Positions 22,991 to 29,539 of a DNA stretch of 29,539 bases are shown here, in pieces. The position numbers were made by a program, and so were the translations under genes. The notes under the pieces were generated by a model. That model saw only the letters and a list, made by a program, of their open reading frames with translations, was not told where the DNA came from and made no database searches. The first letter of the stretch is position 1. Every line of letters starts with the position of its first letter. Origin of the DNA: Deltaproteobacteria bacterium (GTDB lineage Bacteria > SAR324 > JACQKK01); the NCBI GenBank assembly GCA_029879595.1, contig JAOUPZ010000001.1:1-29539 (forward strand). Direction: 5' to 3'.

Positions 22991-23797
22991 TCAGAAGGGC
23001 AGACTTGCGGGCGGTTCCAGGCTCATGCTCATCAGCCCCAGCGCCGTGGCGCTGATCTCCCCCTTCATGACCACCTCGCGGTCCGACACCGGCCCCTCAA
23101 TAACCCGGAAGCCTGAGCCATGCCCGTGAACGAACCCCCCGTTGCCGTCCGGCTTGAACAGCGAGCCGTAGCGGTTGTCCTGCAAGGGCACCCAGCGCAC
23201 GGGGGTTTGCGGCGTGACCGCGCCGGGAAAGTTCACGTTGAGCACCAGGGCCTCCGGCGGCAGCCCCTGCTTCAGCACAGCCGCCGTCATGTCGGCCATG
23301 CGCTCCGCGCAGGTCTGGGCAATGTCCCCGGCGTGGGCCTCATCCTCCCGGCGGGGGTCGGGCAGGCGCTTTTCCGTCATCCACAGGGCAAAATGCCGGG
23401 GCTCCAGATAGGCGCTGAAGGCCAGCGCGGGCAGTCCCTGCAGGGCCCCTTCCAGGGCGGCGCCGATGGTGCCGGAATTAAGCACGAACGCCAGCCCGGT
23501 GTTGGTGCCGATGTTGATTCCCGATATGACGAAGTCGGGCCTGGGATCGAACAGGTGATGCAGGGCCAGGTTCACGCAGTCCGAAGGCGTGCCTTCCACG
23601 GCGAAGGCGGGCACCCCGAACTCCGGGCGGGGCTCCACGGCCACCCTTCCAAAGCGGGTCATGGCCTTGCCGCGCCAGCTCTGCTCGTACCGGGGCACGG
23701 CCAGGCACACGTCCCCCAGGCGTCCCAGCTGCTCCACCATGGGGCGCAGCATGGGCGATTCCACGCCATCGTCGTTGACCACCAGGAAACAGCTCAT
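22991..23797 (-). CDS. surE: 5'/3'-nucleotidase SurE
   Basis: The protein has 268 residues from ATG 23797, with GGAG about 10 bases upstream; the longer frame to 23866 has no start signal. SurE is a metal-dependent phosphatase that removes phosphate from nucleoside monophosphates and short polyphosphates in the cytoplasm, associated with stationary-phase survival. Motifs: the metal-binding NDDG (8-11), GTPSDCVNLALHHL, and SGINIGTNTG. All expected metal ligands seem present. It is the first gene of a minus-strand group surE-mpl-traB, 110 bases from mpl. In many proteobacteria surE sits beside pcm and nlpD; that context is absent here. Confidence 0.95.
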   Translation of the reverse strand: MSCFLVVNDDGVESPMLRPMVEQLGRLGDVCLAVPRYEQSWRGKAMTRFGRVAVEPRPEFGVPAFAVEGTPSDCVNLALHHLFDPRPDFVISGINIGTNTGLAFVLNSGTIGAALEGALQGLPALAFSAYLEPRHFALWMTEKRLPDPRREDEAHAGDIAQTCAERMADMTAAVLKQGLPPEALVLNVNFPGAVTPQTPVRWVPLQDNRYGSLFKPDGNGGFVHGHGSGFRVIEGPVSDREVVMKGEISATALGLMSMSLEPPASLPF

Positions 23798-24191
23798 TGT
23801 CTTTTTGCTCCGCCAGGGCCGCCCCTCGGGGCGGTCTTCCCCCATCCGCAATGCGCCCGCGGCCACCGGGCCGCCGCATGAAGAAACAAAACGGCTTGCT
23901 TGTTTGCCGGGGAGGGGGATAAAGTTATTTTCCCGTATTTATTCAGAGTAACCGTATTGGGACATCCGGCAGATGATCGGGATACCCGGCGTTTTACCCA
24001 GGATCGGTAAAGGTGCCTCCGGTTTCCTTCCCAGCCGCCCGCCCAGTACACCACAGCCTCCTTGAGAATAAGCGACCCGGGACGTTCATGGCAAATTATC
24101 CCATGACCCGGAGGGCCGGAGCGTTTATCCGGGAGTGGACACAGGCCGCCCACCCGGCGGTATGCACAGTATTTCCTCCGGAAGATACCCC
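23798..24191. other. Divergent intergenic region between surE and the M20 deacetylase gene
   Basis: About 390 bases. An AT-rich patch (about 23920-23950) is the most likely promoter area for surE, but no good hexamer pair stands out. The reading frames across this region are unsupported by ribosome sites or family-like sequence. I see no RNA motif. Confidence 0.3.
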
Positions 24192-25355
24192 ATGGACGCA
24201 CACCTGCTGGAAATTCAGAAGCGCCTGATCGGCTTTGACACCACCAGCCGCAACTCCAACCTGGAAATGGCCGGCTTTATCGCCGAAACCCTCCGGGCCC
24301 TGGGGTTCTCCGCGGAGCTGCTCCCGGGCGGGGAGGATGGCAAGGCCAACGTGTTCGCCACCCTGGGCCCGCCGGATCAGGGGGGGCTGATGCTCGCCGG
24401 CCACATGGACGTGGTGCCGGTGGACGGCCAGGACTGGAGCACCGACCCCTTTGAGCTGACACAAAGGGAGGGCCGGCTCTACGGGCGGGGCACCACGGAC
24501 ATGAAAAGCTTCATCGCCCTGTGCCTTGCCGCAGCGGGTGAACTGCGCGGTGCCCGGCTGGCCCGGCCCCTGCACCTGGCCTTCACCTACGACGAGGAGG
24601 TGGGCTGCAACGGTGCGGAAGAACTGATGCAGGCCCTTGTGGCCCGGGGCGGACCCCTGCCGGCCTGGGGGGTGATCGGCGAGCCCACCGGATTCCAGGT
24701 GCACAGGATGCACAAGGGTTACCGGGCGGTGGAGGTTCTGGTGCGGGGAGTGGAGGGGCACAGCAGCATGCCGGACCGGGGAGCGAACGCCATCGCCTGC
24801 ATGGGACGGGTGCTGGAACAGGTGGCCCGGGTGACCGAGGAATGCCGGGGGCGGAGATCCCTGGAGGAGCATTTCGAAATTCCCTACACCACCTTGAGCG
24901 TGGGGACCATCCAGGGCGGGTCGGCCATCAACATCATTCCCAACCACTGCGCCCTGGCCCTGGAATACCGGTTTCTGCCCACCGAAGACCCGGATTACGT
25001 GTTCCGGCAACTGGAGGGACATATCAGCGAGGTGCTGCGCCCGGAGTTTAAAAAACAGCACCCTGAGGCAGACATCGACATCCGGGTGACCCAGCACAAA
25101 CCGCCCATGATGCTGGAGCCGGGCTCGGAGGTGGAGCGGGCGGTGCTGGAGATTGCCGGACGGAACGCGGCCAGCGCCGCGCCCTACTACACGGAGGGCG
25201 CCATCTACAACCAGGCGGGGATTCCCACGGTGGTCTGCGGCCCCGGAGACATCGGACAGGCCCACCGGCCCAACGAGAGCATCTCCGTGGAGCAGATGGA
25301 ACAGGGCCTGGAGTATGTGCGCAGGCTCATCACCCGGTTTTGCCGCGGGGGCTGA
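24192..25355 (+). CDS. argE: M20-family deacetylase, acetylornithine deacetylase type
   Basis: The protein has 387 residues from ATG 24192, with GGAAG about 7 bases upstream; the earlier ATG at 24135 adds unrelated sequence. Acetylornithine deacetylase hydrolyses N-acetyl-ornithine to ornithine in arginine synthesis. The dinuclear zinc site is complete: GHMDVVP (His71, Asp73), GRGTTDMK (bridging Asp103), YDEEVG (general base Glu135, ligand Glu136), GEPT (Glu164 region) and a C-terminal GQAHRPNE. GHSSMP (His190) marks the dimerisation domain. Length and motifs fit ArgE, but related M20 enzymes (DapE, Cpg2) share most motifs, so substrate is probable rather than proven. It precedes a ChaC-like gene by 75 bases on the same strand. 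Confidence 0.85.
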   Translation: MDAHLLEIQKRLIGFDTTSRNSNLEMAGFIAETLRALGFSAELLPGGEDGKANVFATLGPPDQGGLMLAGHMDVVPVDGQDWSTDPFELTQREGRLYGRGTTDMKSFIALCLAAAGELRGARLARPLHLAFTYDEEVGCNGAEELMQALVARGGPLPAWGVIGEPTGFQVHRMHKGYRAVEVLVRGVEGHSSMPDRGANAIACMGRVLEQVARVTEECRGRRSLEEHFEIPYTTLSVGTIQGGSAINIIPNHCALALEYRFLPTEDPDYVFRQLEGHISEVLRPEFKKQHPEADIDIRVTQHKPPMMLEPGSEVERAVLEIAGRNAASAAPYYTEGAIYNQAGIPTVVCGPGDIGQAHRPNESISVEQMEQGLEYVRRLITRFCRGG

Positions 25356-25430
25356 GCGGGCTAACGGCCGCCGGTGCCGTAATCAATAACAGAACCACGA
25401 ACATAAACACGAACAGGAACAGGATTCGGG

Positions 25431-26036
25431 ATGAACTGGGTTTTTGGATACGGATCATTGATGTGGCGGCCAGGCTTCAGACCAGCGGAGCGGCGCGCGG
25501 CGCTGCTGGACGGATACCACCGCAACTTCTGCCGCATGTCCTTCCGGCACCGGGGCACCCCAGAAATACCCGGCCTGATCATCGGGCTCAAAGAAGGGGG
25601 GCAGTGCCTGGGCATCGCCTACCGCATCCCGGACGAAACCCTGGAGGAGTCCATGGCCTACCTGGACGCCCGGGAGGGCGAGGGCTATCACCGGGTGCTT
25701 TTGCCGGTGTACATACTGCCTTCATCCCGGCAGCTTGATCCGGGCCCGGAGGACTTCGACGAGCTTTCCCACCAGGGGCCCCACGGAATGCGCGGTGGGG
25801 AGCGGGAGGAGGTGGTGCAGACCTGGGTCTATGTGCCCATCAAGGACCACCCCACCTATCTGCACAATGCCACCCGGGAGCAGCTTTTACAGCTTATCGC
25901 CCAGGGACGGGGGGAAAGCGGAACGTCCTATGAATACCTGCGCGACATGGTGACCGAAATAGACCGGCTGGGGCTGGACGAACCGGCCCTGCGCGAAGTG
26001 CTGGCCGACGTTAAGAAGCATATGGGACTGGGCTGA
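25431..26036 (+). CDS. ChaC-type gamma-glutamylcyclotransferase
   Basis: The protein has 201 residues from ATG 25431, with AGGA about 6 bases upstream. ChaC enzymes cleave glutathione to 5-oxoproline and Cys-Gly in the cytoplasm. The substrate-cradling FGYGSLMW is at residues 5-12 and the catalytic Glu is probably Glu82 in LDAREGEGYHR. Length matches bacterial ChaC-like proteins. It follows the M20 deacetylase gene on the same strand after 75 bases, so co-transcription is possible, and ends 23 bases from the convergent NnrS-like gene. Confidence 0.9.
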   Translation: MNWVFGYGSLMWRPGFRPAERRAALLDGYHRNFCRMSFRHRGTPEIPGLIIGLKEGGQCLGIAYRIPDETLEESMAYLDAREGEGYHRVLLPVYILPSSRQLDPGPEDFDELSHQGPHGMRGGEREEVVQTWVYVPIKDHPTYLHNATREQLLQLIAQGRGESGTSYEYLRDMVTEIDRLGLDEPALREVLADVKKHMGLG

Positions 26037-26059
26037 GGACGTCACCGGGGGGACGCCCT

Positions 26060-27313
26060 TCAGAACAGCAGCAGACCAAGCAGGGTCAGCCAGCCAATGG
26101 CCCCCAGCCGCACCAGGGCCTCGGTGAGGGCCTCCGCGCCGCTGAACTGGGCGCTCAGGTGCCCCGCGATGAACAGCACCCCCACGCCGAGCATGAAGGG
26201 CTGAAGCCGGACCAGCCTGTCGCATCCGCGCCCCGGCAGCCCGCACAGCAGCCGCACCGCTTCCGGCAGGGCCAGCAGGAACAGGAACACCATGGCCGCA
26301 GTGTTGCCCAGCAGGAAGTACTCCTGCGGCGGAGCCCCCCGCGCCACCCGCACCGCTGTGAACAACAGCGCCAGCCCGGACAGCAGCCAGCCCAGCCGGG
26401 ACAATGGCGGAAGAGACTGTGCGGGGAGAGCCTGTGCAGAAAGGGCCTGTGGCGGGCGTATTTCATCCGGGCTATCTGCCGGGCTATCTGCCGGGCTATC
26501 CGGTGCGGGCAGGCCCCGCAGGGCACCCCACAGTTCACCCGGCACCAGGGGCAGTCCCAGCCACAGGGCGCACAGGCCGGCCACGGCCAGCCCCAGCCAG
26601 ATCTTTATGCCCGCCGGGCCGTCCTCCAGCATCCCCGCGGCCACCAGCATCACGCCCGCACCCGCGGTGAACGCCGGCAGGTAATACCTTAACAGCGACT
26701 GAGTAGCGGGACCGGCCCTGCGCTCCCGTTCCCCCGGCTTCAGCATCTCCTGGGTAAACAGGGGCAGTACGAACAGGAATCCCCCGGAAAGCAGGTGCAC
26801 CACAATGGTGCGGGCGTTGTAAATGCCGTAGTCGCCCGTCAGGGCGTCCATGACCAGCAGGGCACCCAGCCCCACCGCCACCAGCAGCCCGGCCACCGGC
26901 AGGTGGCTCCACAGGTGACGGTTCAGCCCCGGCCCCCGCCGCCTGACCGCCAGCACACCGTGCGCCACCAGCAGCCCCACCGCCGTGGGGACGAAATAAT
27001 GCCCTCCCCAGTAGACCATCTCCGGGTTGTGGATCATCAGGCCCGCCACCATGATCAGCACCCCGCCCAACTGGCAAACCAGCGCCAGCGTCAGCAGACG
27101 CCGCCGGGGGGAGTCCGTGCCGTATAGCGCAACCCAGCGCTGCTCGAGCAGCGGGTAGGCGCTGCCCAGCAATACCCCCAGGGTGAGAAGATGGGTGAAC
27201 GGCGGCAGCCAGGGATGCCCAAAGCCCACCCGCAATATCTCCGGCCGCCAGATCAACAGCCCCATGGCCAGCCCCGCAAATCCAAATGCCCCCCTGATAA
27301 ACCATGCCCTCAT
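26060..27313 (-). CDS. Polytopic 12-TM membrane protein, possibly NnrS-like
   Basis: The protein has 417 residues from ATG 27313; a TTG one codon upstream is also possible, both served by GGAG. About 12 hydrophobic segments are visible, starting AFGFAGLAMGLLIW and ending WLTLLGLLLF. Conserved-looking His lie within or next to membrane segments: GHPWLPPFTHLLTLG, HNPEMVYWGGHYF, VAHGVLAV, VVHLLSGGFL and FIAGHLSAQF. Such His can bind haem or copper. NnrS proteins (12 TM, haem/copper-binding, linked to nitric-oxide metabolism) are the best fit I can offer, but not a firm match. The loop between TM8 and TM9 is low-complexity and contains tandem Asp-Ser-Pro-Ala repeats. No denitrification genes are adjacent. 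Confidence 0.5.
   Translation of the reverse strand: MRAWFIRGAFGFAGLAMGLLIWRPEILRVGFGHPWLPPFTHLLTLGVLLGSAYPLLEQRWVALYGTDSPRRRLLTLALVCQLGGVLIMVAGLMIHNPEMVYWGGHYFVPTAVGLLVAHGVLAVRRRGPGLNRHLWSHLPVAGLLVAVGLGALLVMDALTGDYGIYNARTIVVHLLSGGFLFVLPLFTQEMLKPGERERRAGPATQSLLRYYLPAFTAGAGVMLVAAGMLEDGPAGIKIWLGLAVAGLCALWLGLPLVPGELWGALRGLPAPDSPADSPADSPDEIRPPQALSAQALPAQSLPPLSRLGWLLSGLALLFTAVRVARGAPPQEYFLLGNTAAMVFLFLLALPEAVRLLCGLPGRGCDRLVRLQPFMLGVGVLFIAGHLSAQFSGAEALTEALVRLGAIGWLTLLGLLLF
26469..26500. repeat. 12-bp tandem repeat inside the NnrS-like gene
   Basis: GGGCTATCTGCC is repeated exactly twice (26469-26480, 26481-26492) and partly a third time. On the minus strand it encodes repeated Asp-Ser-Pro-Ala in the TM8-TM9 loop. 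The unit is a multiple of three, so copy-number change would keep the frame. Confidence 0.75.
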
Positions 27314-27329
27314 CAACCGGCTCTCCAGA

Positions 27330-27360
27330 CAACGTGTTGTGCCTTGTTATACATATAACC
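27330..27360. promoter_or_regulatory. Two adjacent palindromes upstream of the NnrS-like gene
   Basis: ACAAC-GT-GTTGT (27330-27341) and GTTATA-CA-TATAAC (27347-27360) lie 17-47 bases before the ATG at 27313. The second contains TATAAC, a plausible -10 element on either strand, so a regulator bound there could block transcription. The regulator is unknown. Confidence 0.4.
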
Positions 27361-27774
27361 CCACCGCAGGGATGACCTCGCCCCGGAGGCACTTCACGGG
27401 GCAGACCGGCAGATATCATCTGGAAAAATCATACGGTTAATGCGCCCCCATGTCATCCAAGGACGAAAAAAGAAGACGCGCCGGAGCAGGAGGGGGCCGC
27501 GTTTCCCGCAGGAGGGATATCCGGATGATTTCTTTCGGTTTGAGTTTTCCCGTTAAAACCTGTTAAATAAATCTAGGGGTAAATTAATTAAAGCAGAGGG
27601 AAATTTGCAGTGAACCGGAAGGTAGTACATGTCCAAAAGGAATGTTACAGCCGGAGCGTTTCCTGTATGTCTTTAATGTTTAAATAAGCGGGAAAAGGTC
27701 AAAGAAAATATTCCGGCCAACGCTCCAGGTATAACAAAACGGGAAAAACCGAGCATCCTGCGGGAGGCCGCAAT
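27361..27774. other. Intergenic region upstream of the metallo-hydrolase gene
   Basis: About 410 bases between divergent genes. An AT-rich stretch (about 27545-27600) is the likely promoter area, but no clear hexamer pair is seen. A 15-codon plus-strand frame, 27629-27676, has GGAAGG 6 bases before its ATG and is treated as a finding only. A 38-codon frame at 27450-27566 lacks a ribosome site. Confidence 0.35.
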
Positions 27775-28677
27775 ATGCCGGAAGTTTTGAAGAATCTGCT
27801 GGTATTCCCATCCCGGGAGCGGCTTTCCGGATTAGTGGACAGGATTTTGGGGATGAATCCCCACCTGTTCACCGGACCGGGCACCAACACCTACCTGGTG
27901 GGGCCGCAAAGCAGCCAGCCCCTGCTGATAGACACCGGCTCCGGCGAGCCCGCCTGGCTGGAGCTCCTCAAAGAACACCTGAAGGAACTGGACGGGGGGC
28001 ACCTCAGGCCGACCCGCTGCCTGCTCACCCACGGGCACGGCGATCATGTGGGGGGGCTGAACCAGCTTCAGGAGACCTTCCGGGGGCTGGAATACCGCAA
28101 ATACCCCTGGCCCGGACAGGATGACGACCTGAACGGCGCGCCAATTAAGCCGCTACAGGACGGAGAGGTGATCAGCGGCCCCGGATATACCCTCAGGGCC
28201 ATACACACCCCCGGGCACTCCCCGGACCACATGTGCTTCCTTTTGGAGGAGGAGCAGGCCCTTTTCACCGGCGACATGGTGCTGGGCTTGGGCACCAGCT
28301 TCATCCCCCGCGAAGGGGGAAGCCTGAGCGACTACCTGAAATCCCTCCGGCTGCTCCAGGAGCTGCCCCTGAAAACCATCTATCCCGGTCATGGGCCGGT
28401 GATACACAATCCCCGCGAAAAACTCAGCTTCTACCTGCGACACCGCATGGAGCGCGAGTGGGAAATTCTCAACCTGATCCGGGAGGGGCCGGGAACAGTG
28501 ACCGAACTGGTGAAGGAGATCTACCGGGACTACCCGCCCGAACTGTACCTGGCCGCCGCCCAGACCGTGCAGGCCCACCTGGACAAGCTGCTGGAGGACG
28601 GCCGGGTGGAAGCCAGCGATGACTCTCCGCACCGCTACTTCATCCGCCTGGGTGGAAGCGGTCCGCCAATCGCCTGA
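27775..28677 (+). CDS. Metallo-beta-lactamase-fold hydrolase, LACTB2-like
   Basis: The protein has 300 residues from ATG 27775, with GGGAGG 7 bases upstream. The N-terminal part carries the family marker GPGTNTYLVG (34-43). The zinc site is complete: THGHGDH (His86, His88, Asp90, His91), HTPGHS (His144, His148), TGD (Asp167) and PGHG (His206). The C-terminal part (about 215-290) is helical and resembles the winged-helix tail of the LACTB2 group, which in animals has endoribonuclease activity. Bacterial substrates are not established. There is no signal peptide, so it is cytoplasmic. It is upstream of pepF on the same strand with a 155-base gap. Confidence 0.88.
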   Translation: MPEVLKNLLVFPSRERLSGLVDRILGMNPHLFTGPGTNTYLVGPQSSQPLLIDTGSGEPAWLELLKEHLKELDGGHLRPTRCLLTHGHGDHVGGLNQLQETFRGLEYRKYPWPGQDDDLNGAPIKPLQDGEVISGPGYTLRAIHTPGHSPDHMCFLLEEEQALFTGDMVLGLGTSFIPREGGSLSDYLKSLRLLQELPLKTIYPGHGPVIHNPREKLSFYLRHRMEREWEILNLIREGPGTVTELVKEIYRDYPPELYLAAAQTVQAHLDKLLEDGRVEASDDSPHRYFIRLGGSGPPIA

Positions 28678-28737
28678 ATCTGGAAGGTGGGCTTGCCGGC
28701 CCAGACGGGCTATGATGCCCTTTGGGGGGCACTAACC

Positions 28738-28779
28738 GACCGGGTCAGACAGCTCCGGAAACAGCCGGCAAACCCGGTC
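28738..28779. other. Inverted repeat between the MBL-fold gene and pepF
   Basis: GACCGGGT (28738-28745) and ACCCGGTC (28772-28779) are perfect complements around a 26-base loop that can itself fold (CCGG/CCGG). It lies 54 bases before the pepF ATG. No T-run follows on either strand, so terminator status is not supported. Confidence 0.3.
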
Positions 28780-28832
28780 AGACCTGAAAACCAGGTAAGC
28801 AGAATACCTGCCAGGAAGGGACGGAAACAGGC

Positions 28833-29539
28833 ATGACCGAATACTCCACACGCCGCCGGGGCGCACCCGGTGCTGCGATTAAATGCGCCCAGGGTACCGC
28901 AGGGGGCGGGCCTGCCAGCAGCGCCGCCGGGATAAAATGGAACCTGGAAGACCTGTACCGGAGCCCCGACGACGCGGCCATCGCTTCCGATACGGAGCGG
29001 GCCCACCGGCTGGCCGGGGAATTTTCGCAAAAATACCGGGGGCGGGTGGCCGCGCTTTCCGCGGCGGAACTGGCCGGAGCCCTGGCCGAGCACGAGGCGC
29101 TCACCGCCGGCATCATCCGGCCGCTGATCTTCTCCCACCTGCGCTTTGCCGCCGACACGGCCACCCCGGCCCATGGGGCGCGCCTGCAGGCGGCCCGTGA
29201 GCAATACACCCTGGCCCACGAGAAGGTGATCTTCTTCGACCTGGAATGGCAGGCCCTGGATGAAAAGCGGGCCGGGGAACTGCTGGCTGACCCCGCCCTG
29301 GAAAAATACCGCCACCACCTGGAGCGGGTGCGCGTGCAGGCCCCCTACACCCTGGGGGAGGCCGAGGAGCGCATCCTCTCGGTGAAGGACAACACCGGAC
29401 GGGGAGCCTTCCAGAGGCTCTTCGATGAAACGGTGAGCGCCATGCGCTGCGACCTGGGGGCGGGAACCCCGGACGGCCCCCGGGGCGAGATCACCCTGGA
29501 ACAGGCCCTCAGCGAACTCTACCGCCCGGACCGCAGTCG
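28833..29539 (+). CDS. pepF: Oligoendopeptidase F (M3 family), 5' part; runs off the window
   Basis: At least 235 codons from ATG 28833 (GGAA upstream), open to the right edge. M3-family oligoendopeptidases are cytoplasmic zinc peptidases that cut short peptides. Only the N-terminal helical region is present: the family-typical IKWNLEDLYRSPDD (about 33-46), FFDLEWQAL, and KYRHHLERVRVQAPYTL then EAEERIL. The HEXXH zinc motif would lie further right and cannot be checked. The first 30 residues are Gly/Ala/Arg-rich and probably disordered; a later start is possible. Confidence 0.85.
   Translation, partial: MTEYSTRRRGAPGAAIKCAQGTAGGGPASSAAGIKWNLEDLYRSPDDAAIASDTERAHRLAGEFSQKYRGRVAALSAAELAGALAEHEALTAGIIRPLIFSHLRFAADTATPAHGARLQAAREQYTLAHEKVIFFDLEWQALDEKRAGELLADPALEKYRHHLERVRVQAPYTLGEAEERILSVKDNTGRGAFQRLFDETVSAMRCDLGAGTPDGPRGEITLEQALSELYRPDRS

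Noticed and set aside
27450..27566. 38-codon Arg-rich frame before the MBL-fold gene
   Set aside because: No ribosome site before its ATG and low-complexity Arg/Gly content expected by chance in this composition.

Overview
The window is a stretch of chromosome from a Gram-negative, moderately to strongly GC-rich bacterium. Evidence for an outer membrane and murein recycling includes two probable beta-barrel proteins with signal peptides, a lipoprotein, a SPOR-domain protein and an Mpl-type murein peptide ligase. A chemoreceptor with a c-type haem motif and a sulfide:quinone-oxidoreductase-like flavoprotein suggest redox or sulfur-related respiration. That would suit a proteobacterium in the broad sense (gamma-proteobacterial or Desulfobacterota/Desulfuromonadia-like), but the sequence alone does not fix the taxon. 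No rRNA, tRNA, CRISPR array, transposase or integrase was seen.

Layout. (1) 129-4190, plus strand: an unrecognised lipoprotein, a very short tape-measure-like tail protein, and a large phage tail/hub-like protein ending in Asp-box (sialidase-type) propeller repeats. These look like a prophage remnant or a domesticated tail module. (2) 4262-5967, minus: an FKBP-type prolyl isomerase and a carbamoyltransferase of the ornithine carbamoyltransferase family whose second-substrate residues are changed. (3) 6647-11416: a chemoreceptor with a periplasmic CXXCH motif, two secreted outer-membrane-type proteins and a SPOR-domain protein. (4) 18170 down to 11476, minus: a complete pstS-pstC-pstA-pstB-phoU phosphate uptake operon. 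It has enlarged PstC and PstA subunits, a triple 11-bp PHO-box-like array and a 16-bp minisatellite in the presumed leader. (5) 19847-18588, minus: an SQR-like flavoprotein. (6) 23797 down to 20103, minus: surE, mpl (broken by one missing base inside its P-loop) and a TraB/PrgY-family membrane protein; mpl and traB overlap. (7) 24192-26036, plus: an ArgE-type M20 deacetylase and a ChaC-type gamma-glutamylcyclotransferase. (8) 27313-26060, minus: a 12-TM NnrS-like membrane protein. (9) 27775-29539, plus: a LACTB2-like metallo-beta-lactamase-fold hydrolase and the first 235 codons of an oligoendopeptidase F that runs off the right edge.

How it works together. The only clear multi-gene pathway is high-affinity phosphate uptake: PstS binds phosphate, PstCA is the channel, PstB the ATPase and PhoU the signalling brake. 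PhoB/PhoR are not in the window. The rest is mostly housekeeping and envelope biology. By eye the left third (tail genes, carbamoyltransferase, chemoreceptor and their spacers) is clearly less GC-rich than the right third. The most unusual items are the pstS leader architecture, the carbamoyltransferase active-site variant, the haem-type chemoreceptor, the frameshifted mpl and the tail module.
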